Below, in pieces: positions 20,005 through 29,778 of a stretch of DNA of 64,000 bases. The notes beneath the pieces are model-generated. The model saw only the letters and a program-made list of their open reading frames with translations, had not been told where the DNA came from and did no database searches. Both the position numbers and the translations under genes were made by a program. Source of the stretch: Bicyclus anynana (Eukaryota > Arthropoda > Insecta > Lepidoptera > Nymphalidae); NCBI RefSeq assembly GCF_947172395.1, contig NC_069086.1, forward strand, positions 1,148,501 to 1,212,500, given 5' to 3'. How positions within the stretch are numbered: the first letter of the stretch is position 1; every line of letters starts with the position of its first letter.

Positions 20005-21922
20005 AACATGTGTGAGGCATTATAGCACAAAGAATATGACCTCATAACGTTAATGCTGGCAGCATTAATGACGCAGTATTCTGTGGTAATGGTTCCTCCT
20101 GACAGACGGCATCCATAATGAATGTTATGGAGGGAAGTATAAAGTATGAAAAGTCTTATTTTATCTATTTTAACAGAGGAATTTGTTTAACAATACACAA
20201 GCCAACTTCAAATTAATTTATATAAATATTAAGCGAACAAAAAAGGTACTCAATGGTTTTCTCAAGCCTATATTTCCGAGTATGGTTGTAACAGTATTAA
20301 GTATTGACAAGCTCAGAGCCAGCTGTTACCACTGGCAAGCAGAAGTTTATAACTTTCAAAATATAAATTTAAACGAAGTTACATCGAACAAAACTTCGTT
20401 ATTTCCCGCAACTTGGTATGAAGTTTTCACTAACAAAACTTTCATACTTTATATACTTGGCAACATTAGCTAATATTTTCTTTTTGTTTGTTTTTCCCTT
20501 TCTTCATATTTTTTAGTTGGTGTGCATGAGCTAATTTGTTTAATATGTTTAATTATGTAATCTAATTTTTTTTTTTTTTTTTTTTTTTTATTGAGAAAGA
20601 ATACAATAAGGAGCTTAAGCTAACTTATCCTAATAACTATACAAATCATGCCCACGTGGAATGGTGGCAAGAATACTGGCAATAAAAAAAAAAATAAAAA
20701 AAAAATCTAATTTTAACAGCTTTTAGTATCATATTATAGAAAAAAAGCTTCCTTTATTTATAAGAGAGGGAATCGGGTCTAAAAAACATCACACTACTCT
20801 AAAGCAGACTTGCCGACTTTCACTAATAGTACAGGAAATCTAAAAAAAGTCGTATAAGATATGTAAAAGAATTACATGACTCGAGACTTTTTAACCAACG
20901 GTAGGGCGCAACCCGCAACAAGCTTAACTTGAGTACATAGCCCTACTCCCCCTTGGAGTGACTAAAAACTCAAAAAGTTTTTGGATTGTGTTTTCTCCTA
21001 AAGTATGAGTTTTACATTCATCTAAAAACATCTACAAAATGTCTGTTGTACTAAAGTTAAGTTTGTTGGGTTGCTCCCTACCAATGCTTAAAATATCTCG
21101 AGATAAGTAAGTAATTCTTTTAGTCATATTTCCTAGATTTCCTGTACATAACAGATAATGATCGGTATCGACGCATGGCTTAACTTGTATCCACTTATAG
21201 CTTCTACTGAGAATTAATTAGAAATTAAATTCTCAGACTAGGTCTCGCTTCTCATGATTTGTAGCTAAATGTCTTAACTAATCAAAGAGAAATATTATTT
21301 CCGAGTAAATGTTTATTATCCCCACGTTAATATTGTAATAATGATAATAAATCTCAACGTCATAAGCACTTCATATCCTGACCTTGTTTACAATGAATCC
21401 TCAAGCTATCCCTCTCAAATCACAAGGGGAAGATAAAGATAGATATAGAGTGTCACGACAAGTATCTCCCTCAAAGAGGTTTGATCATGAATTATTCTTA
21501 AGCAAATAACTTCTCATAATGAAAATGGAATTTCTGATACCCTCCGGTTAGATTGGAAACCGTGATTTATAATCATTATTGTAAATGACATTGGGGCTGT
21601 AATAAGCCTTATAACAGGCACGATGTAATAGACTAACAAGTTTCCTTAGTAAATTTTGAACAAGATTTTTAGTTTGACACTTTTTGTAGTAGAGTACCTT
21701 ATACATGACTTAATTGGACTTAACTTTGTTAGTTGGGAAAAATATAAACCAGGTTTTTGGAACGAGCGAACCAAGTCAAGCTTCGCTTTGACTTGTTTGA
21801 CTTGACAACTTCACCCCATTAGCTAGTAAAGCTGTATTAGCCAATGGGGCGCTAACTACGCAAGTATCCAATAAGGCTCAACCTTTCGACGACAAAAGAA
21901 ACTTTAGTCGCTTATATATAAG
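20005..21922. other. Unassigned AT-rich DNA with a T-tract/A-tract unit
   Basis: The small insert at about 20568-20710 is bounded by a T run on the left and A runs on the right. Elsewhere there is no gene, and the only named features are scattered short low-complexity runs. The open frame at 20183-20473 has no recognisable domain or Lepidoptera-like composition. Confidence 0.45.
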
Positions 21923-22139
21923 ACTAGCTAACGCCGCGTGGTTTCACTTGCGTGGTTCCCGTTCCCGTAGGAATATAGAGATATTTAATAATAGTAGCCT
22001 AGATAACGCCTGTAGCCTTTCTCGATAAATGGGCTATCTAACGCTGAAATAATTTTTCAAATCAAATCAGTAGTTCCTGAGATTAGCGCGTTCAACCAAA
22101 GAAACAAACAAACTCTTCAGCTTTATAATATTAGTATTA
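21923..22139 (+). repeat. Family A repeat copy
   Basis: Starts ACTAGCTAACGCCGCGTGGT, has CGTGGTTCCCGTTCCCGTAG and AAATGGGCTATCTAACGCTG, and ends CTTTATAATATTAGTATTA. Confidence 0.75.
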
Positions 22140-22643
22140 TTTTTTCTTATTATAGATTTCTTCAATAGTTGACAAAAGGTTCGTTGTATGAAGATTTCCA
22201 AAAAAAAAAAAGTTGAGAGCGTATTAATTGTAGTGGTACAGCTTTCTGATATATACTCCTGTGAAAATACAGAACAACAACACGGTAGCTTGTTTCTACT
22301 GCCAATTAGCATGGCTCTATTCTACCTATGATTTGGTTAACCGGCAAAGGGCAGCATTGTAAAGTGACTTCCTCGCATGTCCTACGAAGTGTTGCTCTAT
22401 TAAATAAATAAATAAATAAATAAAGTCTATGCGACATGGTTTGTATCACGTGAGCCAATTACTTCAACTAACACCAGCAGGGTTATTACGTATCTCAGTG
22501 TACCACTCAAATAATAAGTCACTACGTTTTTCATCGTATTTTGTTTTCTAACATTGCATTTTTATTAGTGTCATTTTGTCATTTCACGTAAAGTAGCATT
22601 AGTATAGTAGTGATAGAAGCAAATAGGAAAGTCATTTTAACAA
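22140..22643. other. Unassigned AT-rich DNA
   Basis: Contains a short (TAAA)n run at 22400-22424. No gene seen. Confidence 0.5.
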
Positions 22644-22785
22644 AAAATCGTTATTTACGTAATAATTACGTTAGATGATCCGAATAACAAAAAAAATAAC
22701 TAGTACTTGATGTATTACTATCATAGTCAACATCAAGTCAATAACCACGTGGTTATTTCAACAAAATTACGTAAATAACGATTTT
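22644..22785. mobile_element. Miniature inverted-repeat element
   Basis: AAAATCGTTATTTACGTAAT at 22644-22663 is exactly reverse-complemented at 22766-22785. The 102-base middle is AT-rich and contains the palindrome AACCACGTGGTT. Non-coding. Confidence 0.7.
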
Positions 22786-23134
22786 GCATCTAAATGATGT
22801 TGTTACTAATGATATATAATTTAGAAACTCATTGTTTGAATGGTGAGATACATAATAACCCTGATGGTTGGCCATATTTTTATAATCAATCAAGGTACTA
22901 TATTCCTTGAATCATAAATTCGTATTAGGACTACAAACCAACAAACCATAACTATAATTAAGGTGTTATTGTGTGGGCAGAGGACTGACTGTCTGGCATC
23001 AAATGTTAGAACAGTGCCAAAACTTAAATCTAGTTGTTGTTTGGCAATAGAGCAAGCGTTGCCTGTAATTCTTGATGTATTGTACGAGCTGCATTGTGAA
23101 TGTGTTAGTATGCAAAGAAATACAGATCTGGCTA
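22786..23134. other. Unassigned DNA
   Basis: No supported gene. Overlapping short frames on both strands here have no known domain. Confidence 0.5.
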
Positions 23135-23495
23135 GTGGGAGGCTTCGGCAGTGGCTAGTTACCACCCGCAAAGGCAAAGGCGTACCGCCAAGCGATTAAG
23201 CGTTCCAGTACGATGTCTAATAACCGAAAAGGGTGTGAATTTTCATCCTCCTAACATCATTATCAACCCATATTCGGTCACTGCTGAGCTTGAGTCTCAT
23301 CTCTGAATGAGAGGGGTTAGGCCAATAGTCCACCACGCTAGCCCAATGAGGATTGGCAGACTTCACATACGCAGAAAATTCCTCCTCCTAACAAGTCTCA
23401 AAAAAAAAAATTCATCCCGCAATCCATTTTAGATTGCATCATCACTTACCAAAAGTTAAGATTGTAGTCAAGGGCTGACTTGTAAAAAATTATAA
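23135..23495 (+). mobile_element. SINE-2 copy interrupted by a SINE-1 insertion
   Basis: The outer element has AGTGGGAGGCTTCGGCAGTG, ACCGCCAAGCGATTAAGCGT and GGGTGTGAATTTTCATCCTC. It is broken at 23256 and resumes at 23383 with TCCTCCTAACAAG, then AAGATTGTAGTCAAGGGCTG and CTTGTAAAAAAT. Confidence 0.8.
23246..23393 (-). mobile_element. SINE-1 3' fragment nested in SINE-2, with target duplication
   Basis: The insert 23257-23382 is a minus-oriented SINE-1 3' half (TATCAACCCATATTCGG, TCCACCACGCTAGCCCAATG). It is flanked by an 11-base direct repeat, TCCTCCTAACA, at 23246-23256 and 23383-23393. This shows LINE-type insertion of a truncated copy after the SINE-2 had landed. Confidence 0.85.
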
Positions 23496-24644
23496 ATATC
23501 TTTTTTATTTTATCTATCTAATTAAAAGTGGATTAGGTAATTGTTGGAGTCAAATTTTATCAACCCATCATTAGTCTTGTGGATAACTTCTGACTTGAGA
23601 TCTTTAACTGTTTATGAGATACCTACTAATAATAAATAATCTTTACTTTAAAAAAAATCAGTTCAATTTCTCAGCATGGTGTTCGGAATTTGATGGTGTT
23701 ACACTTCTGTGTCTCAGACCGTCGTTGTGCCACCCCAAACATTATTAACATCCGATCTGGTCTTTCTTTTCCTTAAAAAATAATATTTGGCATATCTTTC
23801 AAATATAACCAATATTTCCCTTCCCCTCATATTAATCGCCAAATACTGTATCAGGAATATACTGTGTACGACAATAACGAATTGATGATCGAATTGATGA
23901 CCTCTTGGTTATAAATCCGGCCCCTTTACTGTACAGCTTCTGAATCTCTGGTAGATCATCACTATCGTCGATATAAGTCTTTCTGCCGCTTACGCTTATG
24001 CTAAGCAAGTATGCATGCAGTATGTAAGTAAGGTTGTGTTCTTTATGCGGTGCAGCTTTTCTCTACCTAACTAGAAAGTAGTACTTAAACTCGTAAGTAA
24101 AAGATACAAAACCTTCTAGAGCAAGTAAACTATTCGCGTTAGATCGGCTTCCTTTTGTACACGCTTCCACCCTGTGAACAAAGTTACATGCAAACTTTAA
24201 CAGAAAAGTGTTTGTACGCCCACAGGAATTAGCGTTCACTGAAAAAACTCAACACATATACGACACAACAGTTAAACAAAAGTGTACTCTATTTCAAAGG
24301 AGCAAGGTCTTTTTCTGGATATTAGGAAAAATGTTTCGGTACTACAGTGTGTTAATTACATGGTAACTTGTTAACTAGTTGCTCACTCGTTATGTACTTT
24401 AAAATGTTACGAATAAACGTCTTAATGTAAATTGGCAGAGTATACCTACACATACTGTTCTAGTTGAGAGGATAATTATGTTATTTTTACGTTTTTGGAA
24501 TTAAACTGAAAGTTAGAAGTTAAGACAAACAAAATTTAGTCATTTTATAATAGCTGAAAACCATCCATGGAGGTACATAAGGAGAATACAGAAAGTTTGT
24601 AATAAGATTCCTTAGTTTTAAACTATTTAGAGACCCTCCTGGCT
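23496..24644. other. Unassigned AT-rich DNA
   Basis: A weak tRNA-head-like stretch is near 23890-23950 on the minus strand. No gene seen. Confidence 0.45.
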
Positions 24645-25000
24645 GCCTCTTTGGTCCAGTGGTTAGCCTATGTGGTTTCGGATCACAAGATCCTTGATTC
24701 GAAACCTAGGCCTGGCTATATGAGATACTGAGTTTCTTTCTTCTAAGAAATTCTCAGATAGAATTGTCAATCCGGAGTTGGAAAGTTGGTAGTATTACAT
24801 ACTCGTGCCTCGGAAAGCACATTCAGTTGTCGTCATTATCATCAACATCTTATAGTGAACGTTAATGAATTTAATATTATCACCCGCCAACCCGCCAACC
24901 CGCATTGGATTAGCGTGGTGGCTCTAAGCTCCATATCCCCTTGCCTATAAGAAGGGAGGCGTGGCCCTGTAGTAGGCCGTTGAAAATAGGCTTAAATGAG
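24645..25000 (+). mobile_element. tRNA-headed SINE, distinct from SINE-1 and SINE-2
   Basis: The head has TTTGGTCCAGTGGTTAGCCT (A-box-like) and CTTGATTCGAAACC (B-box-like). The body includes TAGAATTGTCAATCCGGAGT and the tail part GCATTGGATTAGCGTGGTGG...GTAGGCCGTTGAAAATAGGC. Head fragments of similar type occur at 37141-37200 and 37855-37935. Confidence 0.65.
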
Positions 25001-25180
25001 AGGTCTCCCTAAGTGTATTTTTAATAATAATCTTATACCTACCATGTAGTTAGCTTGGTGTATGCGTCACAGTACTCAATAACCATAGAAAATATTAAAG
25101 AACTACTAATTTCTATGTTTTCATGATTTTATGTTTATGTAATTTTCGTGGCATTTTATTAATATAAATTCTTTTGCTTC

Positions 25181-25468
25181 AGCATCTTGATAAAGTAAAA
25201 TTGCTTGGAGGCCATTGGATCAGCTTCCACCTTCACACAGGAAGTAAAACTATAAGAAATTGTAATTGTAAATTATAATACTGTATGACTTTTTCATTTC
25301 AAAAGAGCAACTGTTGAGTTTCTTGCCGGTATCTTCTCAGCAGAACCTGCCTTCCGAACCGGTGGTAGAATCTTTACAAATAGTCAACTGACGTGTCAAA
25401 AGTGCTTGTAAATTGAGCCTACTTGAAATAAATGAATTTTGATTTTGATTTTGATTTTGATTTTGATT
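25181..25468 (+). mobile_element. Family D (LINE 3' end type) copy with GATTTT tail
   Basis: It contains GGAGGCCATTGGATCAGCTT, AGAGCAACTGTTGAGTTTCT, CCTTCCGAACCGGTGGTAGA and GCCTACTTGAAATAAATGAA. It ends in four to five GATTTT units. Other copies are at 29497-29778, 41893-41985 and 46700-46852. It has the structure of a LINE 3' UTR or a SINE that borrows one. Confidence 0.75.
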
Positions 25469-25599
25469 GTTAACGTACTAAAAAAAATCAAATGACGTGT
25501 CGCCTTTAAAGATATGTTTACGTCAAAAATAAGTTCAACTTCATAAAATACTAATCGATAAGTATTAAAGTTAACTTTTTACGACATTGCGGCGATTTG

Positions 25600-25974
25600 A
25601 TGGCGCTTTACAAGAGATTTAGTGCGAAACTTACACTCGTTAAACTACGCCAACTAACATATTTCTTGATTACTTTTTATGTTCAGTCCCCAAGTACCAT
25701 CTCGGGGTTTAAGTGGTTTATTACGAGTTCAGAGTTGAACTATGGACCATACACTATAATCCATTTAGAAATATTATGCGAGTTAACAAACTACAATAAT
25801 TTTGCAAATGATCTTCAAATTTTAAAATTTTGTTTAGTATCTCTCTCTATAGTCGTTCCTTTATTACTGAAGATCGTGGTCCTGGTAAGATCCCAGCCTC
25901 CTGCGGATCCACGGCTCCTGTTGTTGTTGGCTTGTTTAGTATTAATTGTTTTATTTAACATATTTGTTACCTAA
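25600..25974 (+). CDS. Hypothetical hydrophobic protein, 124 residues
   Basis: The frame starts ATGGCGCTTTAC at 25600 and ends at 25974. The N-terminal 40 residues are basic and aromatic. The last 50 contain two hydrophobic segments (ILKFCLVSLSIVVPLLLKIV and LLLLLACLVLIVLFNIFVT) that could span a membrane, parted by RSQPPADPR. The first codons lie inside a 30-base segment that recurs exactly at 51908-51937 on the other strand, so the frame may belong to a repeat. I recognise no family. It could be an exon, a transposon product or chance. Confidence 0.25.
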   Translation: MALYKRFSAKLTLVKLRQLTYFLITFYVQSPSTISGFKWFITSSELNYGPYTIIHLEILCELTNYNNFANDLQILKFCLVSLSIVVPLLLKIVVLVRSQPPADPRLLLLLACLVLIVLFNIFVT

Positions 25975-26099
25975 ATGTAATGTTATCTCCTGTTTAAATT
26001 ATAAAGATATTCCCGTATGCCAGCCAATTATAAAGATGTCCATCGCGATATTGTATACACAATTCCTAATACATACGTTCGTCTCAATTTTAATGGTGT

Positions 26100-26402
26100 T
26101 GTTCATACGTCCTTATCAGCTGATAGACGTCCACTACTGGACATAGGACTCTTGCATGGACAGCGATCTCGAGCCGCCAGCATCCAGCGGCCTCCTGTAA
26201 CCCGCTTGATATCCTCGGTCCACTTAGTGGGAGGTCGACCAACACTGCGCTTTCCGCTGCGGGATCGCCATTCCAGCACCTTGGGCACCCAACGTCCATA
26301 GGCTCTTCGAACTATGTGGCCTGCCCATTGCCACTTCAGCTTCGCGACTCGCTGAGCTATGTCAGTGACTTTGGTTCGTCTGTGGACCTCCTCATTCATA
26401 CG
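26100..26402 (-). pseudogene. RTE-type LINE ORF C-terminal fragment
   Basis: The minus strand reads MNEEVHRRTKVTDIAQRV, KWQWAGHIVRR, GRWVPKVLEWR, GKRSVGRPPTKWTEDIKRV, the conserved C-terminal end of RTE-group LINE proteins. The 5' part of the element, with endonuclease and RT, is absent, as expected for a 5'-truncated insertion. The end sequence TCAGCTGATAGACGTCCACT agrees with the fragment at 16650. Confidence 0.8.
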
Positions 26403-26565
26403 TGTAGCTCAAGAAATAAAGTTTGAGCGGAGTGATGCCCTACATAATATAGCTCACAGATGCTATGGCTAACTTTACAGTGTCCTCTAAAGGTAACAGA
26501 CTGATAAAGTGTTAAAATTAGAAAACTTTTTTATACTTATGAATTTAGCTATAACCTTTATGTAC

Positions 26566-26690
26566 TTAATTTTTTTTTTGTATAAGCCTCCACGCCTGAT
26601 GGTAAGCGATAATGCATTTCATGGTGGAACGCGCTAGCTTAAAAGATGCCCATACTCTTGACTTGAAGATACCAATATTTATAGGTGGTG
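26566..26690 (-). mobile_element. SINE-2-related 3' fragment
   Basis: On plus: a T-rich run, then CGCCTGATGGTAAGCGATAA, TGCATTTCATGG and AAGATGCCCATACTCTTGAC. The similar copy at 46100-46205 shares the last block, so this is a subfamily distinct from SINE-2 proper. Confidence 0.5.
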
Positions 26691-26814
26691 GGGAAAACGG
26701 ATGTTGGAAGAACATACCACATCTTTGCAGTGCGTACATCCAGAAACTATATACAAATAAAAAAAATAAACTACAAAACAAAATCAGGTCTACTGAACCT
26801 TTATAAAAACAGTA

Positions 26815-28610
26815 TAATTGATGGTGATCCCCTCGGTCCAGCAATATTTAGTTTGGCAATAAATTCAATAATCCATAGTCTAAATTCAAAATTAAATGTA
26901 TGGTACCTCGATGACGGCACTTTGGGTGGTGATTCACAAACAGTTTTAGCTGATTTATTACAAATTTACAATAAATTTAGAGATATTGGCCTTGAGCTAA
27001 ACTTCAATAAATGCGAGTTGTATATTTCTGACTCCGTAGATTCTCATCTGGCATCACAAATTCATCAAAATTTCAGTAACGTCGCGCCAAATATTAAAAC
27101 CGTTTTCAAGGATAGTCTACATCTCCTTGGATCACCCGTCTTTGATGAAGCCATCCCTCCTCTTCTAACTAATTCGATTTCAAAATTTAATAACCACTCG
27201 GACCGCCTACTCAAAATTAGCCGCCACTCTGCTCTTTTTATTGTAAAATTCTGTTTACTAATACCAAAATTCACATACTTGCTCCGCTGCTGCCCTATAT
27301 GGAAACATGACCATCTAATTTTACAAATAGATTTGCTTTTAAAATCACAAATCGAATCCATTTTAAATATTAGTTTGAACGAACAGGCATGGACCCAAGC
27401 CACTCTACCGATTAGGTACGGTGGTTTGGGTACTCGCAAAATTTCCGATATTGCTCTGCCAGCATTCTTGGCTTCAATCCATAGCACTTTCGATCTCGCA
27501 GGTAAAATCCTCAAAGCCCCTTCGGCTACAAACTGCGAGATTGCATGCTTGGATGAGGCTAAGAATGCATGGCTAACTGGATCAAATCATTTCCCGACCA
27601 GACCAAAAACACAAAGGGCTTGGGACACTATAATATCAGCTTCAACGTTGAATTCTCTGCTTGAAGTCACATCTGGCAGGGACCGGGCGAGGCTTCTGGC
27701 ATCTTCTAGACCAGAGTCAGGCCATTGGCTCCATGCTTATCCATCACCTAATACTGGGACTTTAATAGACCCAGAATCATTCCGCATTGCCGCTGCTCTT
27801 CGGGTTGGAGCTGTGCTATGCGCGGAGCACAATTGCACATCTTGCGGAGCTCGCGTAGATGAGCTCGGCCACCACGGACTCGCCTGCCCTTCAGGCGCCG
27901 GCCGCTTGTCCCGCCATTCCGCGCTTAATGACATCCTTAGAAGGGCGCTCGTCAGTGCTAACGTACCTGCCGTTCTGGAGCCTCAGATCGTGCGCAACGA
28001 TGGCAAGCGTCCCGACGGGATGTCATTAATTCCCTGGAGTATGGGTCGTGCGCTGGTGTGGGATGCCACTTGTGCAGACACTTTAGCTGCTTCATACATC
28101 CAGTCGACCGGCAGACATGGCGGGGCGGCGGCAGACATGCGGGAACGTCAAAAGTTTTTAAAATACAGTTGTCTCGGCGCCCAATATGAATTCGTCCCGT
28201 TTGGCGTCGAGACACTAGGTCCGTGGGGCAGGAGCGCTCAGACTCTCCACAAGGAGATCTGCAAACGCCTCAGAGAGGCAACAGGCGACCCTCGGGCGGG
28301 CAGCTTTCTCGCGCAAAGAATTTCTATCGCAATTCAGCGCGGGAATGCTGCCTGCGTGATGGGCACCCTACCAAGGGCGGCAAATTTCGATAATTATTTC
28401 TAGGTATTAGTTTTAATTTATTTTAATTTTGTAGTTGTAGTTATATTTCCTTATATTTTATTTTTATAATAAGTTTAGCTAATTTAAGTATTATCTTCAT
28501 TATGTATAATTGAAATATTATTAATATTACTCTTGACACTTTTATGTTCTGCTTAAGTATTAAATTAGAAGCTCACAGCCGGATAGCCTTTTATCTAATA
28601 AAAAAAATTA
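26815..28610 (+). mobile_element. 5'-truncated RLE-type non-LTR-like retroelement
   Basis: RT sequence starts abruptly at the motif before the catalytic box and runs uninterrupted to a C-terminal restriction-like endonuclease. An AT-rich 3' UTR follows, ending in TCTAATAAAAAAAAT (about 28595-28610). Loss of the 5' end fits target-primed insertion. No target duplication was found. Confidence 0.7.
26821..28403 (+). CDS. Reverse transcriptase C-terminal half with restriction-like endonuclease
   Basis: The open frame runs from 26685, but recognisable sequence starts at GDPLGPAIFSLAI (26824). The RT box is WYLDDGTLGGD (about 26900-26935). A thumb-like helical region follows (FNKCELYISDS, LPIRYGGLGTRKISDIALPAF). 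Near 27835-27890 lies a CCHC-type finger (CTSCGARVDELGHHGLAC). Near 28005-28070 comes RPDG and then, 15 residues after PD, the Asp in LVWDATCADT. This is the PD-(D/E)XK-like pattern of restriction-like endonucleases in R2-type elements. Conserved TGDPRAGSFLAQR and ISIAIQRGNAA end the protein. About 530 codons are open with no stop. The exact clade is uncertain. Confidence 0.78.
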
Positions 28611-28979
28611 ACAACACATAAAATACAAGTCTATGAAAGTAACTAATAACTTTGCACTCGTATTTACTTACAAAATTTAGTAGAAACAAAGCAAATTAAT
28701 GTGCATAATATTTCATCTTGTCCAACATGCAACATTGGAGCGTGTGTTTAGAACCAGACTTTGCACTTTGTATAACAGTTTTCAGCTGTAAAGTAGTCAA
28801 GAGTATAAAGATAAATGGTTCAAAGTACTTTGTTATGGTATATGACAAATAATATAAAAAAGGTCATCCGAGTAGTTCTTACTCTAACGTGGTATTACCT
28901 ACGGTTTTGTTTGTTATTTATTTTATAACTTATTGGATAGAAGCAGGCGTTACTTTGCGGAAGTTCATCATGAATAGAT
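28611..28979. other. Unassigned AT-rich DNA
   Basis: No gene or recognised repeat. Confidence 0.5.
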
Positions 28980-29083
28980 AATAATTTATTTATTTTGCTA
29001 TCATACGCGAAAAGCGCACGAACCCATGCGAAAACGTCACACAGATCCGACAAAATACTCTTTATGTACGTTTCACCCTTATA
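28980..29083 (-). mobile_element. Solo 3' fragment of a Penelope-like element
   Basis: TTATTTATTTTGCTATCAT, GAACCCATGCGAAAACGTCA, CCGACAAAATACTCTTTATG and TACGTTTCACCC match 47180-47280, the non-coding 3' end of the Penelope-like element. The match stops inside the candidate ribozyme, after the GAAAC box, so the CTGAGGA box is missing. Confidence 0.75.
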
Positions 29084-29496
29084 ATTTATTGTTATTTTAT
29101 TTATTTAACAAAAAATTATGATAAATTTTAATATTTTCAAAGGAAATCCGACGAATTGTTGCAGCCACCCATAAACGAGCAAAAACTCTGAAAGTTTCCT
29201 CTGATATTAAAAAGTCTAAATATTTGGCAACTAACTAAGACGTATATTCGTAAGCCCTTTGAGACAAAGGGCAGACGCTTTTTAATGTTAAAGTAGTTCA
29301 GTGCTGCTTTGGATTAGTTAGGTCACCGAGCTAGAAGACTTTTAGATAACGCATTGATTTGATTTAATTAAACCTTGTAGCATCGTATTAGCCTGTCAAG
29401 ACGGTTGTTCTAAAAGATTTTTTGATATGAGTGATGCAATGTGTTAAAACATTCACTAATTCGAGGTTACTACACTACAATTGATGAATGATAAAG
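29084..29496. other. Unassigned AT-rich DNA
   Basis: No gene or recognised repeat. Confidence 0.5.
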
Positions 29497-29778
29497 ATGC
29501 TGAGAGGCCATTGGATCAACTTCTGCCTTCACACAGGAAGTAAAAGATATTGTTATGATTTAAACAAACGAATACAACGGTCGGTAAACAAATCATACAT
29601 GTATGTTTTTTTAAACCGACCGATAAGTATATAAGAAGAGCAACTGTTGAGTTTATTGCCGGCTCTTCTTAGCAGATCCTGACTTCCGTACTGGTAGTAG
29701 AGCCACTACAAACGGACTGACAAGATGTTTCAAAAGTGCTAGTTAACTAAGCCTACTTGAAATAAATTAATTTCTTTT
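29497..29778 (+). mobile_element. Family D copy
   Basis: GCTGAGAGGCCATTGGATCA, AGAGCAACTGTTGAGTTTAT, GACTTCCGTACTGGTAGTAG and CTACTTGAAATAAATTAA. The GATTTT tail is lost. Confidence 0.7.

Noticed and set aside
26685..26820. N-terminal 45 codons of the RLE-type RT frame
   Set aside because: They translate a SINE-2-related fragment and AT-rich DNA; RT homology begins only at GDPLGP.
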